Positions 8,877-21,021 of a stretch of 64,000 nucleotides of DNA are shown here, one piece after another. Each line of letters begins with the position of its first letter. The stretch's first letter is position 1. The stretch comes from Gilliamella intestini (lineage in GTDB: Bacteria > Pseudomonadota > Gammaproteobacteria > Enterobacterales > Orbaceae), in the NCBI RefSeq assembly GCF_900094935.1, contig NZ_FMBA01000003.1, positions 29,354 through 93,353 on the forward strand. Direction: 5' to 3'. A program made the position numbers and the translations under genes. A model generated the notes under the pieces. It saw nothing but the letters and a program-made list of their open reading frames with translations, had not been told where the DNA came from and searched no databases.

Positions 8877-8931
8877 AAAGATATTATAATGCTTCTCAGT
8901 ATTGTTAGTAAGAAAAGTTGAAGGAGTTGCC

Positions 8932-10290
8932 GTGCCTACCGCAATTTGGCAAGATTGCCTTTCTCAGTTACAAGAAGAAATCCCTACGACAGAATTTAAT
9001 TTATGGATTCGCCCGTTGCAAGCGGAAATGGTTGATAATAAACTCTATATTTATGCACCAAATAGATTTGTGCTAGATTGGGTAAAAAATAAATATTTAA
9101 CTACGATATCCCAATTGCTAAATAAGCTTTTCAATGACGATTCTTTAAAACTATTTCTTGAAGTTGGTTCAACCGTATCCAAAGATAAAAAAACGCAAAA
9201 TAATCAACGTAAAGAAGAAGTTTTACCTGCTTGGCAAACAACAAAAGAAACAAATCACAATCATACTTATCGTTCGGGTATTAATCATAAACACACTTTT
9301 AATAGTTTTGTTGAAGGTAAATCAAATCAACTTGCTGCTGCTGCAGCCAAACAAGTAGCTGAAAACCCAGGCAAAGCTTATAACCCTTTATTTTTATATG
9401 GTTCGACGGGTTTAGGTAAAACGCATTTATTACATGCAGTAGGTAACCAAATAATGGCATCAAAAACCAATGCCAAAGTGGTTTACATGCACTCGGAGCG
9501 TTTTGTCCAAGATATGGTAAAAGCACTGCAAAACAATGCGATAGAAGAGTTTAAAAATTACTATCGTTCAGTCGATGCCTTACTGATTGATGATATTCAA
9601 TTTTTTGCCAATAAAGAGCGATCCCAAGAAGAATTTTTTCACACTTTTAACTCGTTATTAGAAGGTAATCAACAAATTATTTTAACATCAGATCGTTACC
9701 CTAAAGAGATTGATGGTGTTGAAGATCGTCTAAAATCACGTTTTGGTTGGGGGTTAACCATCGCAATCGAACCTCCTGAACTTGAAACACGGGTTGCGAT
9801 TTTAATGAAAAAAGCCGAAGAAAATCATATCAAATTACCTGAAGAGGTCGCTTTTTTTATTGCTAAACGACTACGTTCGAATGTTCGTGAGTTGGAAGGC
9901 GCACTTAATCGGGTTATTGCTAATGCCAATTTTACTGGTAAAGCTATTACCATAGATTTTGTTAAAGATGCTTTAAAAGATTTACTCGCTTTACAAGAAA
10001 AACTTGTCACTATTGAAAATATACAAAAGACAGTTGCGGAATATTATAAAATTAAAGTATCTGATTTACTTTCTAAACGCCGTTCTCGTTCAGTTGCAAG
10101 ACCACGACAAGTCGCGATGGCGCTTGCCAAAGAGCTTACGAACAAAAGTCTGCCTGAGATCGGTGACGGCTTTGGTGGACGAGACCACACCACCGTATTA
10201 CATGCATGCAGAAAGATTGCCGAATTAAAAGAAGAAAGCAATGCAATTAAAGAAGATTACTCCAATTTAATTAGAACATTATCAACTTAA
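8932..10290 (+). CDS. dnaA: Chromosomal replication initiator DnaA
   Basis: 452 aa from the GTG at 8932, chosen because AAGGAG lies 5 bases upstream and the protein then begins like E. coli DnaA ([28 protein letters not shown]). A longer frame from 8902 is unlikely. Domain I is followed by a polar linker (about 80-125), the AAA+ domain with Walker [10 protein letters not shown] (157-165) and Walker [10 protein letters not shown], and the C-terminal DNA-binding domain with the signature [15 protein letters not shown]. Binds DnaA boxes and opens oriC. First gene of dnaA-dnaN-recF-gyrB. Confidence 0.98.
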   Translation: MPTAIWQDCLSQLQEEIPTTEFNLWIRPLQAEMVDNKLYIYAPNRFVLDWVKNKYLTTISQLLNKLFNDDSLKLFLEVGSTVSKDKKTQNNQRKEEVLPAWQTTKETNHNHTYRSGINHKHTFNSFVEGKSNQLAAAAAKQVAENPGKAYNPLFLYGSTGLGKTHLLHAVGNQIMASKTNAKVVYMHSERFVQDMVKALQNNAIEEFKNYYRSVDALLIDDIQFFANKERSQEEFFHTFNSLLEGNQQIILTSDRYPKEIDGVEDRLKSRFGWGLTIAIEPPELETRVAILMKKAEENHIKLPEEVAFFIAKRLRSNVRELEGALNRVIANANFTGKAITIDFVKDALKDLLALQEKLVTIENIQKTVAEYYKIKVSDLLSKRRSRSVARPRQVAMALAKELTNKSLPEIGDGFGGRDHTTVLHACRKIAELKEESNAIKEDYSNLIRTLST

Positions 10291-10305
10291 AAAAGAATCA
10301 ATACC

Positions 10306-11409
10306 ATGAAATTTATTATAGATCGTGAAAAACTGATAAAACCATTGCAACTTGTCAGCGCCCCATTGAGTAATCGCCCGACGTTACCTATTTTGGGGAA
10401 TTTATTATTACAAGTTAATGACAACACATTATCAATGACAGGAACGGATCTTGAAATAGAGATGATATCTCATTTACCATTAATTGAGCCAAGTGAACCT
10501 GGCGCAACTACCGTACCGGCAAGAAAATTTCTTGATATCTGTCGAAACCTACCTAATGATGCAAAGATATCGATAAGTGTTGACGATAATCGATTAATGA
10601 TTCAATCGGGTCGTAGTAAATTTTCTTTAGCAACGCTACCTGCTAACGATTTTCCTAATTTAGAAAATTGGCAAAGTGATGTTGATCTTTCAGTACCACA
10701 AAGAACAATAAAACGACTTATTGATGCGGTACAATTTTCAATGGCAAATCAAGATGTCAGATATTACTTAAATGGCATGCTATTTGAAATTGAAGATAAC
10801 CTATTAAAAACTGTCGCAACCGATGGACACCGACTAGCGTTATGCGCACAGCCCATTGAGCAAAATATAAAAAATCACCACGCAGTCATTTTACCAAGAA
10901 AAGGGGTGCTTGAACTGGCAAAATTGGTTAGTGATAACGACGAACTTATCACAATGCAAATTGGTCATAATAACTTACGAGTTAATCTTGGTGATTTCAC
11001 ATTTACATCAAAACTTATTGATGGCAGATTTCCTGACTATAAAAGGGTATTACCGCGTAATCCAGATAAACCACTTGAAGTCGCCTGCGAAGAGCTAAGA
11101 AATGCCCTGTCACGGGTTGCTATCTTATCTAATGAAAAATTCCGTGGAATTCGACTTCATGCCCATAACAATCAAATAAAGATTACAGCAAACAACCCTG
11201 AACAAGAAGAAGCAGAAGAAGTTATTGACGTAAAATATGAATCAGCAGAGCTTGAAATTGGCTTCAATGTAACCTATTTACTTGATATATTAAATACATT
11301 GAAATGTGATAGAGTACAACTATTATTAACCGATGCAACATCAAGTGTACAAATAGAAGATATCAATAATCAGACAGCAACTTATGTTGTTATGCCAATG
11401 CGCTTATAA
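10306..11409 (+). CDS. dnaN: DNA polymerase III beta sliding clamp
   Basis: 367 aa, one more than the E. coli clamp. It starts MKFIIDREKLIKPLQLV and ends in TYVVMPMRL, the conserved C-terminus beside the protein-binding groove. Three clamp domains of about 120 residues are evident. Dimerises into a ring that tethers polymerase to DNA. Begins 15 bases after the dnaA stop, so probably co-transcribed. Confidence 0.98.
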   Translation: MKFIIDREKLIKPLQLVSAPLSNRPTLPILGNLLLQVNDNTLSMTGTDLEIEMISHLPLIEPSEPGATTVPARKFLDICRNLPNDAKISISVDDNRLMIQSGRSKFSLATLPANDFPNLENWQSDVDLSVPQRTIKRLIDAVQFSMANQDVRYYLNGMLFEIEDNLLKTVATDGHRLALCAQPIEQNIKNHHAVILPRKGVLELAKLVSDNDELITMQIGHNNLRVNLGDFTFTSKLIDGRFPDYKRVLPRNPDKPLEVACEELRNALSRVAILSNEKFRGIRLHAHNNQIKITANNPEQEEAEEVIDVKYESAELEIGFNVTYLLDILNTLKCDRVQLLLTDATSSVQIEDINNQTATYVVMPMRL

Positions 11410-11426
11410 TCAAATCTTATTTAATT

Positions 11427-11444
11427 TTCCGGCTTCGGTCGGAA
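11427..11444 (+). other. Short stem-loop in the dnaN-recF spacer
   Basis: TTCCG (11427-11431) pairs with CGGAA (11440-11444) in the 48-base spacer before recF, with no T run after it. Possibly a modulator of recF expression; weak evidence. Confidence 0.3.
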
Positions 11445-11457
11445 TAATTGACAGTAT

Positions 11458-12531
11458 ATGACTCTATCAACCATCAACGTTCACCACTTCCGCAATATTG
11501 ATTATGCGAAACTTGCTTTATCGCCGCATTTCAACTTTATTGTTGGTGATAATGGCAGTGGCAAAACCAGTCTACTTGAAGCTATTTATATGCTTGGTCA
11601 TGGGCGAGCATTTAGGCACGCCCAATCAAATCGAATTATTCAGCATGAACAACCTGAGCTTGTATTATTCAGTGAGATAAAAAATACCAATCAGCAAGTC
11701 CATTCAATAGGTCTTTCAAAATCACGAAATAATGAAAATAAAATAAAAATAGATGGAGACGAAGGCTTTCGATTAGCTGATTTAGCCAAGTTATTACCAA
11801 TACAATTAGTGACACCTGAGGGATTTGATTTATTGAGTGGTGGCCCCAAATATCGCCGTGCATTTACCGATTGGGGATGTTTTCATCATCACCCTGAATT
11901 TGTTCAGTTATGGAACAATTTAAAACGCCTATTTAAACAACGTAATGCACTTTTAAAACAAGCCCATAGCTATAAACAATTATTACCTTGGGACAAAGAG
12001 ATTGCCCCACTTGCCGAAAAAATTAGCCAAATTCGAGCCGATTATTTACAACATATTTTTCCTCAAATTATTCAGACTTGCCGTGATTTTTTACCCGAAT
12101 ATCAACTTAATTGCCAATATTATCAAGGTTGGGATCATGGAATTAATTACTCCGAACAGTTACAAAAACAGTACGATCGCGATAAGCTCCTTAATTACAC
12201 CACCCTTGGACCACATAAAGCAGATATAAAATTACGTATTGATAATATCCCTGTTGAAGATCTCTTATCCAGGGGTCAGCTAAAACTAATGATGTGTGCT
12301 TTACGGTTGTCTCAAGGTGAATATTATTCAAAACAAAATTCACAATCTTGTATTTACTTGATTGATGATTTTGCTTCAGAACTAGACCACAATAAACGTG
12401 ATTTGCTAGCAAAGCGATTAAAATTAGCAAATTCACAAGTGTTTATTACCGCAGTTAACCAAGATCAAATTACCCATATGATCGATGAAAATGATAAGAT
12501 TTTTCACATAAAATCTGGTATAATTTCGTAA
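11458..12531 (+). CDS. recF: Recombination and repair protein RecF
   Basis: 357 aa, identical in length to E. coli RecF. SMC/ABC-like ATPase: Walker A GDNGSGKTSL near residue 31, a signature region near SRGQLKLMMCALRLSQGE, and Walker B YLIDDFASELD. Works with RecO and RecR to load RecA at single-strand gaps. Follows dnaN and precedes gyrB, the standard order. Confidence 0.97.
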   Translation: MTLSTINVHHFRNIDYAKLALSPHFNFIVGDNGSGKTSLLEAIYMLGHGRAFRHAQSNRIIQHEQPELVLFSEIKNTNQQVHSIGLSKSRNNENKIKIDGDEGFRLADLAKLLPIQLVTPEGFDLLSGGPKYRRAFTDWGCFHHHPEFVQLWNNLKRLFKQRNALLKQAHSYKQLLPWDKEIAPLAEKISQIRADYLQHIFPQIIQTCRDFLPEYQLNCQYYQGWDHGINYSEQLQKQYDRDKLLNYTTLGPHKADIKLRIDNIPVEDLLSRGQLKLMMCALRLSQGEYYSKQNSQSCIYLIDDFASELDHNKRDLLAKRLKLANSQVFITAVNQDQITHMIDENDKIFHIKSGIIS

Positions 12532-12549
12532 ATATACAGAACGATATAA

Positions 12550-14985
<2,436 letters not shown>

Positions 14986-15004
14986 ATATACAATAACAAA
15001 AAGC

Positions 15005-15034
15005 AAAAAAACCAGAAACAATGTCTGGTTTTTT
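15005..15034 (+). terminator. Rho-independent terminator of gyrB
   Basis: ACCAGA (15011-15016) pairs with TCTGGT (15024-15029), flanked by A-rich and T-rich arms, 20 bases after the gyrB stop. Confidence 0.9.
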
Positions 15035-15086
15035 ATTGAGAATAATGATTGTGAGAAAGTTGTTTTTTTTTGAAAACGAAAAATTT

Positions 15087-15120
15087 AATAAAATCAATGC
15101 ATTTACTGATTGATTTTTGA
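15087..15120 (+). repeat. 34-base intergenic repeat, copy 1
   Basis: One of three equal-length (34-base) elements that begin AATAAAATCAAT and end TTTTGA; the other two are at 35937 and 36016. This copy also carries AAAATCAAT and ATTGATTTT as inverted repeats around a 10-base loop. It lies between the gyrB terminator and the end of the srf operon. Confidence 0.5.
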
Positions 15121-15218
15121 TGAAAGATAATATCTTTTTTATTTTAAGTCTATAAAATGTGTTTTTATTGTTTTAAATTCCAAAGTGTTCAAATGTGCCA
15201 ACCAAAAAAACTAGCTTA

Positions 15219-15254
15219 GTGCGCCGAACAAATAATTTGGCGCAGTTTGTTTTT
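15219..15254 (-). terminator. Stem-loop at the 3' end of the srf operon
   Basis: Immediately beyond the stop of the last gene, TGCGCC and GGCGCA form inverted repeats around a 13-base loop. On the - strand this is followed within a few bases by a run of seven T. This is the only terminator-like structure I see after the long - strand operon. Confidence 0.6.
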
Positions 15255-16700
15255 TTATTGGCAGGTTGGTCTGTTGATTTTTAAGCTTGATACCGCTTTA
15301 TTCATCTGTTTTATCATATCTTTAGAGCTTTGGGCTATGTAAACCTTGCCACCTGTGGCATTAGCAATGCAATCAATTTTGTGTTCGCCAGCAATATCGA
15401 CAATATTAATTTTTAACCGTGGCTTTTGTGATGCAATATAATTAACTAGTGTACAGATGTTATTTCTTGAACAGTTGTCTTCGCCATCACTGATTATCAG
15501 AATATAATCATCACGTTTTACACCATCAAGCATTTGGCTAGCTTTTTGTAGCCCACTGTACAAAGGCGTTCCACCACCACCTGCCGCTGTTGGTGTTAGT
15601 CGTTTTATTTTTCGTTTTAGCGTTCCTCGATTTGTGTAATTATAAAATGGCGAAACATCGGCCGCTGGGCAACTTGTTAAGGTGACAAGCGAAATATCGA
15701 TATTTTGTTGTATTTTATCAATACTTGAGGTTGCTACATTCTTACTACTCGATAAACGAGTTGGTAAACGTGTCATGCGTTTTTCATAATTGATTCTGTC
15801 TTGTTCTGACATGTTACGACCATAATCATAGGACATATATTGGAAGTATTTTTCAACCTCTTGTGGTGGTTCATTTAAGGTGACGGTCATTGATAATGAG
15901 TTGTCAAAAATCATAACCATTTTTGAAGGATTAGAATTTTTTTTAATCTCTTCTTTGGTTATGCAGTTAGGCGGATTTTTTACCTTAGGCACTGCTGCTG
16001 GTGTTAACGCTGGTTCAGATTTTGCAATAGGCTCAGACACCAACGGTGGCTCGGACTGTTGTAGTATTGTTGCTGGCTCTGGCACAGGTTCTGGCTGTTT
16101 TTCTTCAACAGGTGCCGAAATAACTGGCTTCGATACTGGCTCAGCAGGCACAATTTTAGGTTTTGCAAGCGGACAAAATAAGTACCAAAGTAAACCAAGT
16201 AGTCCAACTAAAAATAAGGCTAAAAGTAAAAAATGCCACCAATGCCAAAATGGTATTGGCGCAAAAATTGGCGCAGGTGCAGGTTGCACACCTTCTTGAA
16301 AAGTATTAACAATGACAGGTTCATCATTGATGACATAAATTAAGTTACTTGAGCTTTTAATTTTAGGAAGCCATATTGAAACTAAATTTTGCTCTTCATT
16401 ACTTAATGACATAAGGTTTACTGCAGTTTCAATGTCATTAAGGCGCGTTTGTAATTTTTTGGTAATCTCGCCTTTTTGCAATTGGTTAATAATGTTATCA
16501 AGTAAAAGCGGTTGCCCTTCAAGATCAGTATACCAACCTACATATTGCTGATTATCAATTAACTTTGGTGTGGCTAAAATTGAAAAAGTACGTTCAGTTA
16601 AATAAGGTTTTAATAATAATAGTAAAGAATGATATTGTTCTAATAGGAGTATTGTATCGGGGTTATTGGAATCAAAGGCTATCCTTGTTATTCGTTGCAT
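15255..16700 (-). CDS. Membrane-anchored VWA protein with SrfA-like cytoplasmic domain, copy B
   Basis: 481 aa. The cytoplasmic N-terminal domain (1-150) contains LATPKLIDNQQYVGWY and YVINDEPVIVNTF, resembling the N-terminal domain of SrfA at the other end of the operon. One transmembrane helix (155-176) follows, then a proline/glutamate-rich linker (180-245), then a periplasmic von Willebrand A domain (259-481). The MIDAS motif is intact, DNSLS from D266, with SDGEDNC later. No signal peptide, so the single helix acts as anchor. A paralogue lies directly upstream. Likely a metal-dependent adhesion or assembly protein working with other operon products; exact role unknown. Confidence 0.8.
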   Translation of the reverse strand: MQRITRIAFDSNNPDTILLLEQYHSLLLLLKPYLTERTFSILATPKLIDNQQYVGWYTDLEGQPLLLDNIINQLQKGEITKKLQTRLNDIETAVNLMSLSNEEQNLVSIWLPKIKSSSNLIYVINDEPVIVNTFQEGVQPAPAPIFAPIPFWHWWHFLLLALFLVGLLGLLWYLFCPLAKPKIVPAEPVSKPVISAPVEEKQPEPVPEPATILQQSEPPLVSEPIAKSEPALTPAAVPKVKNPPNCITKEEIKKNSNPSKMVMIFDNSLSMTVTLNEPPQEVEKYFQYMSYDYGRNMSEQDRINYEKRMTRLPTRLSSSKNVATSSIDKIQQNIDISLVTLTSCPAADVSPFYNYTNRGTLKRKIKRLTPTAAGGGGTPLYSGLQKASQMLDGVKRDDYILIISDGEDNCSRNNICTLVNYIASQKPRLKINIVDIAGEHKIDCIANATGGKVYIAQSSKDMIKQMNKAVSSLKINRPTCQ

Positions 16701-16817
16701 GGTCTTTTTATTCCTTATATTGCATTATTTTGACGATTAAAAATATCTTTTATTACCATTTTGTATATAAATAGCAATAAATATAATATTTGCTTGTGGC
16801 GTATTATTTAAAAGCCA

Positions 16818-18182
16818 TTATTCACATATCGGTTTGCTGATCTTCATCGTTGAAAGGGCATTATTCATCTGTTCAACAATTGCAGTTGGGCTTTGAGCTA
16901 TATAAACTTTACCACCTGTTTTTTCAGCAATACAGTCAATTTTGTGCTGTCCTGCAATATCAACAATATTTATTTTTAGGCGTGGTTGTTGGGTGGAAAT
17001 TTTATTTGCTAAGATACAAATGTTGGCTTTGGTGCAGTTATCTTCGCCGTCGCTAATGACTAAAATGTAATCATCACGATTGACGCCGTCAAGCATTTTG
17101 CTGGCTTGTTTTATACCATTATATAAAGGCGTTGCACTATTGTACTCTAATGGCTTTAATCTGTTAATTTTGTTTTTTAATTTATCTCTATTTTCATAAC
17201 TATAAAACGATGTCTTATGTGCCGCAGGGCAAGACGAAAGTGTTACTAAAGCGATGTTAACTTCTGGTTGTATTTTATCAATGGCCCATAACGCGACCTT
17301 TTTGCTGCTTGATAAGCGGTTAGGTAAACGTGTCATGCGCTTTTCATAAGCATCGGCTTGTTTTTGTGTCATTGAATAAAAGTCAGCATTTAAGAATTTT
17401 TTTATCTCCGCTTGGGATTCTATTAAAGTGATCGTCATGGATGCAGAATTGTCAAATACCATAACCATTTTGGAATGATCGGTTATATTGGCAATCTCTT
17501 CGTGCGTAATACACTGTTTAGTGGTGTTTTCCAATGTTATCGGTTCAGGTTCTAATTTTACCGTAGGATTGATTTCTGTCAGCGGTTCAATTGGCTGTGT
17601 GATGAGTGGTTTTACAGCAGAAACAACTGTTTTGGGTTTTGCAAATGAGCAAAATAGATACCAAAGTAAACCCAATAGTCCTATTAGGAATAAAGCTAAC
17701 AGTAAAAAGTGCCACCAACGCAAAAATGGTGTTGGTGTAACAATAGGAACTGGTGTGGTAATAGACAATATGGGCCCTTCAAAAGTATTAACAATAACAG
17801 GATCATCATTAATGACATAAATAGGGTTATCCGCATTTTTGAACCTAGGTAACCATGATAAAATAAGTGCCCGTTCATCATCGGTAACTGAAATTAATTT
17901 AACCGCATCTTCGATATCGTTAATGCGGTTTTGTAGGGTGTTTCTTATTTCAGTTTGCTGCAATGGATTACTGATATTGCTCAATAAGATTGGTTGCCCC
18001 TCTAACGGAGTATGCCAAGCAATATATTGATTATTATCAATTAATTTTGGTATAGCTAAAATTGAAAACGTACGTTCAGTTAAATGAGGTTTTAGCAATG
18101 CTAATAAAGAATAATATTGTTCTAATAAAGACTTCTTTTCAATATTATTATGATCAAACACAATTCTTATTATTCGTTGCAT
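16818..18182 (-). CDS. Membrane-anchored VWA protein with SrfA-like cytoplasmic domain, copy A
   Basis: 454 aa with the same layout as its downstream paralogue: N-terminal cytoplasmic domain starting MQRIIRIVFDHNN (1-150), transmembrane helix 156-177, short linker, VWA domain about 238-454 with MIDAS DNSAS (from D244) and SDGEDNC. Similarity runs the whole length and is weakest in the linker, which points to tandem duplication. Gaps of 81 bases upstream and 117 downstream are the largest spacers in this part of the operon, so internal promoters are possible. Function unknown; probably periplasm-facing and metal-binding. Confidence 0.8.
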   Translation of the reverse strand: MQRIIRIVFDHNNIEKKSLLEQYYSLLALLKPHLTERTFSILAIPKLIDNNQYIAWHTPLEGQPILLSNISNPLQQTEIRNTLQNRINDIEDAVKLISVTDDERALILSWLPRFKNADNPIYVINDDPVIVNTFEGPILSITTPVPIVTPTPFLRWWHFLLLALFLIGLLGLLWYLFCSFAKPKTVVSAVKPLITQPIEPLTEINPTVKLEPEPITLENTTKQCITHEEIANITDHSKMVMVFDNSASMTITLIESQAEIKKFLNADFYSMTQKQADAYEKRMTRLPNRLSSSKKVALWAIDKIQPEVNIALVTLSSCPAAHKTSFYSYENRDKLKNKINRLKPLEYNSATPLYNGIKQASKMLDGVNRDDYILVISDGEDNCTKANICILANKISTQQPRLKINIVDIAGQHKIDCIAEKTGGKVYIAQSPTAIVEQMNNALSTMKISKPICE

Positions 18183-18263
18183 TGCTAATGCTCTTCTCTT
18201 TACTTAGGTGCTTATTTAACTTTTTCTGTTTTTATTTCAGCTGTTATTGAACAAGCAATATAG

Positions 18264-18746
18264 TTATATATTGAGTGCTTTTTGTAATTGTTGTAGTTTT
18301 TTGTTTAGCTTGTCTAACTCAACTTGTTTTTCAAGCTCTGAACTACTTGAACTATTCACTTTTTTAAGTTGTTGCTCAATATCCGCTACTTGGGCTTGTA
18401 AGTCATTACGACCTTGGGCTTTTTGTTTAATTTCGTTAGTGAGTTTAGTTAAATCAGTTTTCAGTTTTTGTTGTTGTGCCTGTTTTTGTTTAATACTTAA
18501 TGCACTATCATTTTTTTGTTTTTCAATAGCGGCATAAATTTCTTTAAACTGCTGATTGGCTCTTTTTTCATTTTCAAGAATTTGTTGTTTACGATCAACC
18601 CGAGATTGGTAATTTCCTGAATAATTACAGCTAATTTTATCCATAATACCAATATCTGTATTTTTGGGATCGCACTGTTCAAGTGTTGTTGAACAACCCG
18701 CTAAAAAAACAAGCGGGCTGAGTAATAAAAGATATCTTTTTTTCAT
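18264..18746 (-). CDS. Coiled-coil lipoprotein
   Basis: 160 aa. Type II signal peptide with lipobox LAGC (Cys18). Residues about 50-158 are a charged, Lys/Gln/Glu-rich coiled coil (for example KQKQAQQQKLKTDLTKL), and the first part of the mature protein has two further cysteines. Begins 2 bases after the stop of the previous lipoprotein gene. Probably anchored in a membrane and spanning part of the periplasm. No family recognised; it may partner the VWA or TagQ-like proteins. Confidence 0.7.
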   Translation of the reverse strand: MKKRYLLLLSPLVFLAGCSTTLEQCDPKNTDIGIMDKISCNYSGNYQSRVDRKQQILENEKRANQQFKEIYAAIEKQKNDSALSIKQKQAQQQKLKTDLTKLTNEIKQKAQGRNDLQAQVADIEQQLKKVNSSSSSELEKQVELDKLNKKLQQLQKALNI

Positions 18747-18748
18747 AA

Positions 18749-19441
18749 TTAGCTAACCTTAACTGCTGAACGTTGTTTTGTAACAAGAGTAATTTGATTT
18801 TCAAGTACTGAAATTTGTTTATGTAATTGATTTATTTGTTTATCAAGTTTTGATACTTTTACACCAGATTGTTGTTCTTGGGATGATATTAAAATCCAAT
18901 CATTTTCAACTTTCTTCATACTCTGTAACTTATCTGTCAAATAGGCAATATTGGCATCAATTTGTGCTAAATCGGTTTGAGCTTGTTTTTTATTCAATGT
19001 GTCTTTTTTGATTTGATTATTTAGTATCTTAAGTGTTGCTAAATTCTTATCTAATACAGCTTTAGCTGTTTCGGTCACAGCTTGCACTTCGTAGGTATTT
19101 TTTTGAATGTCTTGGATATAAACATCAAGACGTGTTTCGGCATCAGCGTACTCAGCACGTTTAGAATCAAGATAATAGTTTGCGCCCATCATCACACCAC
19201 AACCAACTGCCGCAGATGCAAGGCATACCTTAGTTTTTCCACCAGCTAATACACAGCCAATACCACCTAAACCCGCACCAATAGCACAAGATTGCCATGC
19301 TGATTTGCTGAAAAATTTGGCTGTATTGCTTTTAGTTAATGCAGGATCGACGTTTCTAGAGCTTACTCCACCAGAACCTTGGCATCCTGTTAGAATAAGC
19401 GATACACATAAAGTGAGTGTTACAATAATTTTATTCATCAT
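18749..19441 (-). CDS. Lipoprotein with glycine-zipper and coiled coil, TagQ-like
   Basis: 230 aa. Lipobox LTGC with Cys20, a glycine-rich hydrophobic stretch (about 54-90, containing IGAGLGGIG and SAAVGCGVMMGA) followed by YLDSKRAEYADAETRLD, then a long coiled coil to the end. This arrangement, next to a SUMF1-like gene and an ABC transporter, resembles TagQ, the outer-membrane lipoprotein of the Pseudomonas type VI threonine-phosphorylation pathway. The identification rests on layout and neighbours. Its start overlaps the SUMF1 gene stop by 4 bases (ATGA). Confidence 0.6.
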   Translation of the reverse strand: MMNKIIVTLTLCVSLILTGCQGSGGVSSRNVDPALTKSNTAKFFSKSAWQSCAIGAGLGGIGCVLAGGKTKVCLASAAVGCGVMMGANYYLDSKRAEYADAETRLDVYIQDIQKNTYEVQAVTETAKAVLDKNLATLKILNNQIKKDTLNKKQAQTDLAQIDANIAYLTDKLQSMKKVENDWILISSQEQQSGVKVSKLDKQINQLHKQISVLENQITLVTKQRSAVKVS

Positions 19442-21021
19442 TTGTTTCCTTTTATCTCATTACATGTTTGTAACCAAGCCGCTCTCTCAATTTTTCCCGA
19501 TTCAATATATTGATTAATATGTTTGAAGTAGAGTTTTAAGTAATCACTCATATTAGCTTTTCCACTATTCTCTAGAATAAATTGAGTCGATTTTGCTTGA
19601 TCATTAATCGTATTCTTTTCATAATTTGAAGCAGTATTAACGATTGTGTCAGAATAGTATTTCAATATAAAATCCCGCGCACTTTTAGACTCATCAACAA
19701 CCTGTTTTAAATTATCTAACTTCGCTTTTGAGCACATATTGCCATCTTCCAATGTGTCTGTTTCTTTTGGATCACAAACTTCATTGGTCATTGTTTTATA
19801 TAAATTGTTATTATACTCAAATTTACTATTTAAATCGGAAACATTAGCGCACAAAAATGCACCTAGCTGTAATGCTGATTGAATGGAACGATCTCGTTGT
19901 TCATCTCGAGCTTGGTTAGCGCTTCTTAAAAGCGTATTTAGTTTATTTAATTCTTTTTTTGTTCTTTCATCTTCAACTTGTTTGGTGATTTTTTCAAGCT
20001 CATTAACGACATTACCATTTTTTGCGCTGTCTGTTTCGTTACCTAATTGACTCCATTCTTTATCTAACTCTTTGATCTTGTTATTCGAATTCATCACCTC
20101 GGTTGTATAAACTAAACGAAATCCAACATCTTTACTTTTATACGCACCTTTATCATCATAAAAAGGTTTTTCGGTACGAAAAGCACTGGTAGTTGATGAT
20201 TCTGGTGTTAAATAGCTCCCACCACGAACAATTACTCCACCTTGTTGACCATGGTAGCGATCCAGTTTATTCATTCGAAAAGAATCAAACATCATTTCAC
20301 TTGCATTACCTAAAATATCATAAAGATCTAGCGGGTTAGGTTCTAACCTACCAATCAGTTGTAATTTACCATTAGCAGATTTTGCACCAGAAAACCACGC
20401 ATAGCTTTCGAGATTACTCTTCATAGGGAATCGTGATTCTCGAAACTCTGATTCTGTCACTTTTGACCCACCACGTGCGGCATACTCCCATTCGGTATTA
20501 TTGGGTAGACGAACATAACCATTAGGCAAATTAATTGATTTTATTTTTGACTGGTTTTCAATTAACCAACGATTATATTTATCCGTGAAGGCAATAGCAT
20601 CAAACCAGCTAATATCAGTAATGGGAAAGGAAAGATTCACTTTAGGAGTTGGGCAAGTATCATTCATGACGGATTGATATTGCAATGTGGTAATCTCATA
20701 TTTACCTATCAAATAATAGCGCTCTTTACCTGAGTCAGAAAAACTACCAGCAATATAATTGGGTGTTGCATATTCAGCAAAACCGAGTTCTTTTTGGTTA
20801 CTACCTAAAATAATTTTAATATCATCTAACGGTTTATTAGTTGGGGTAAAAACCTTTTTCATCACTAAACTACCGTCACATGGCATAGGTAAAATTACGT
20901 CATCTTTTGCGGGCTTTGGGTTGTAAAATTTGCTGTCCCAAGGTTCTGCAAAACTTAATGACGGAATAAAACAGATTGCTACCAATCCAAAACATGCTAA
21001 TTGAGTATAATTATGCTTCAC
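19438..21021 (-). CDS. Periplasmic SUMF1/formylglycine-generating-enzyme-fold protein, TagR-like, with C-terminal extension
   Basis: 527 aa from the GTG at 21021. I prefer this to a GTG at 21054 because it gives a clean signal peptide (MKHNYTQLACF... ending SLSFA) and an 11-base overlap with the permease stop. Residues about 60-310 form a SUMF1/FGE domain: PITDISWFDAIAF, RLPNNTEWEYAARGG, GNASEMMFDSF, RGGSY and GFRLVY. The catalytic cysteines of true formylglycine-generating enzymes are not present in the final segment, so it is probably a binding protein, as TagR is. Residues about 320-527 are a helical, charged extension that I do not recognise and that TagR lacks. Confidence 0.75.
   Translation of the reverse strand: MKHNYTQLACFGLVAICFIPSLSFAEPWDSKFYNPKPAKDDVILPMPCDGSLVMKKVFTPTNKPLDDIKIILGSNQKELGFAEYATPNYIAGSFSDSGKERYYLIGKYEITTLQYQSVMNDTCPTPKVNLSFPITDISWFDAIAFTDKYNRWLIENQSKIKSINLPNGYVRLPNNTEWEYAARGGSKVTESEFRESRFPMKSNLESYAWFSGAKSANGKLQLIGRLEPNPLDLYDILGNASEMMFDSFRMNKLDRYHGQQGGVIVRGGSYLTPESSTTSAFRTEKPFYDDKGAYKSKDVGFRLVYTTEVMNSNNKIKELDKEWSQLGNETDSAKNGNVVNELEKITKQVEDERTKKELNKLNTLLRSANQARDEQRDRSIQSALQLGAFLCANVSDLNSKFEYNNNLYKTMTNEVCDPKETDTLEDGNMCSKAKLDNLKQVVDESKSARDFILKYYSDTIVNTASNYEKNTINDQAKSTQFILENSGKANMSDYLKLYFKHINQYIESGKIERAAWLQTCNEIKGNK

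Noticed and set aside
8820..8931. Chromosomal origin oriC
   Set aside because: Only one clear DnaA box and a short gap; insufficient for an origin.
15880..16299. 139-aa open frame antisense to a VWA gene, Gly/Ser-rich
   Set aside because: Arises from the Pro/Glu-rich linker read backwards; the paralogue at 17488-17820 shows the same artefact.
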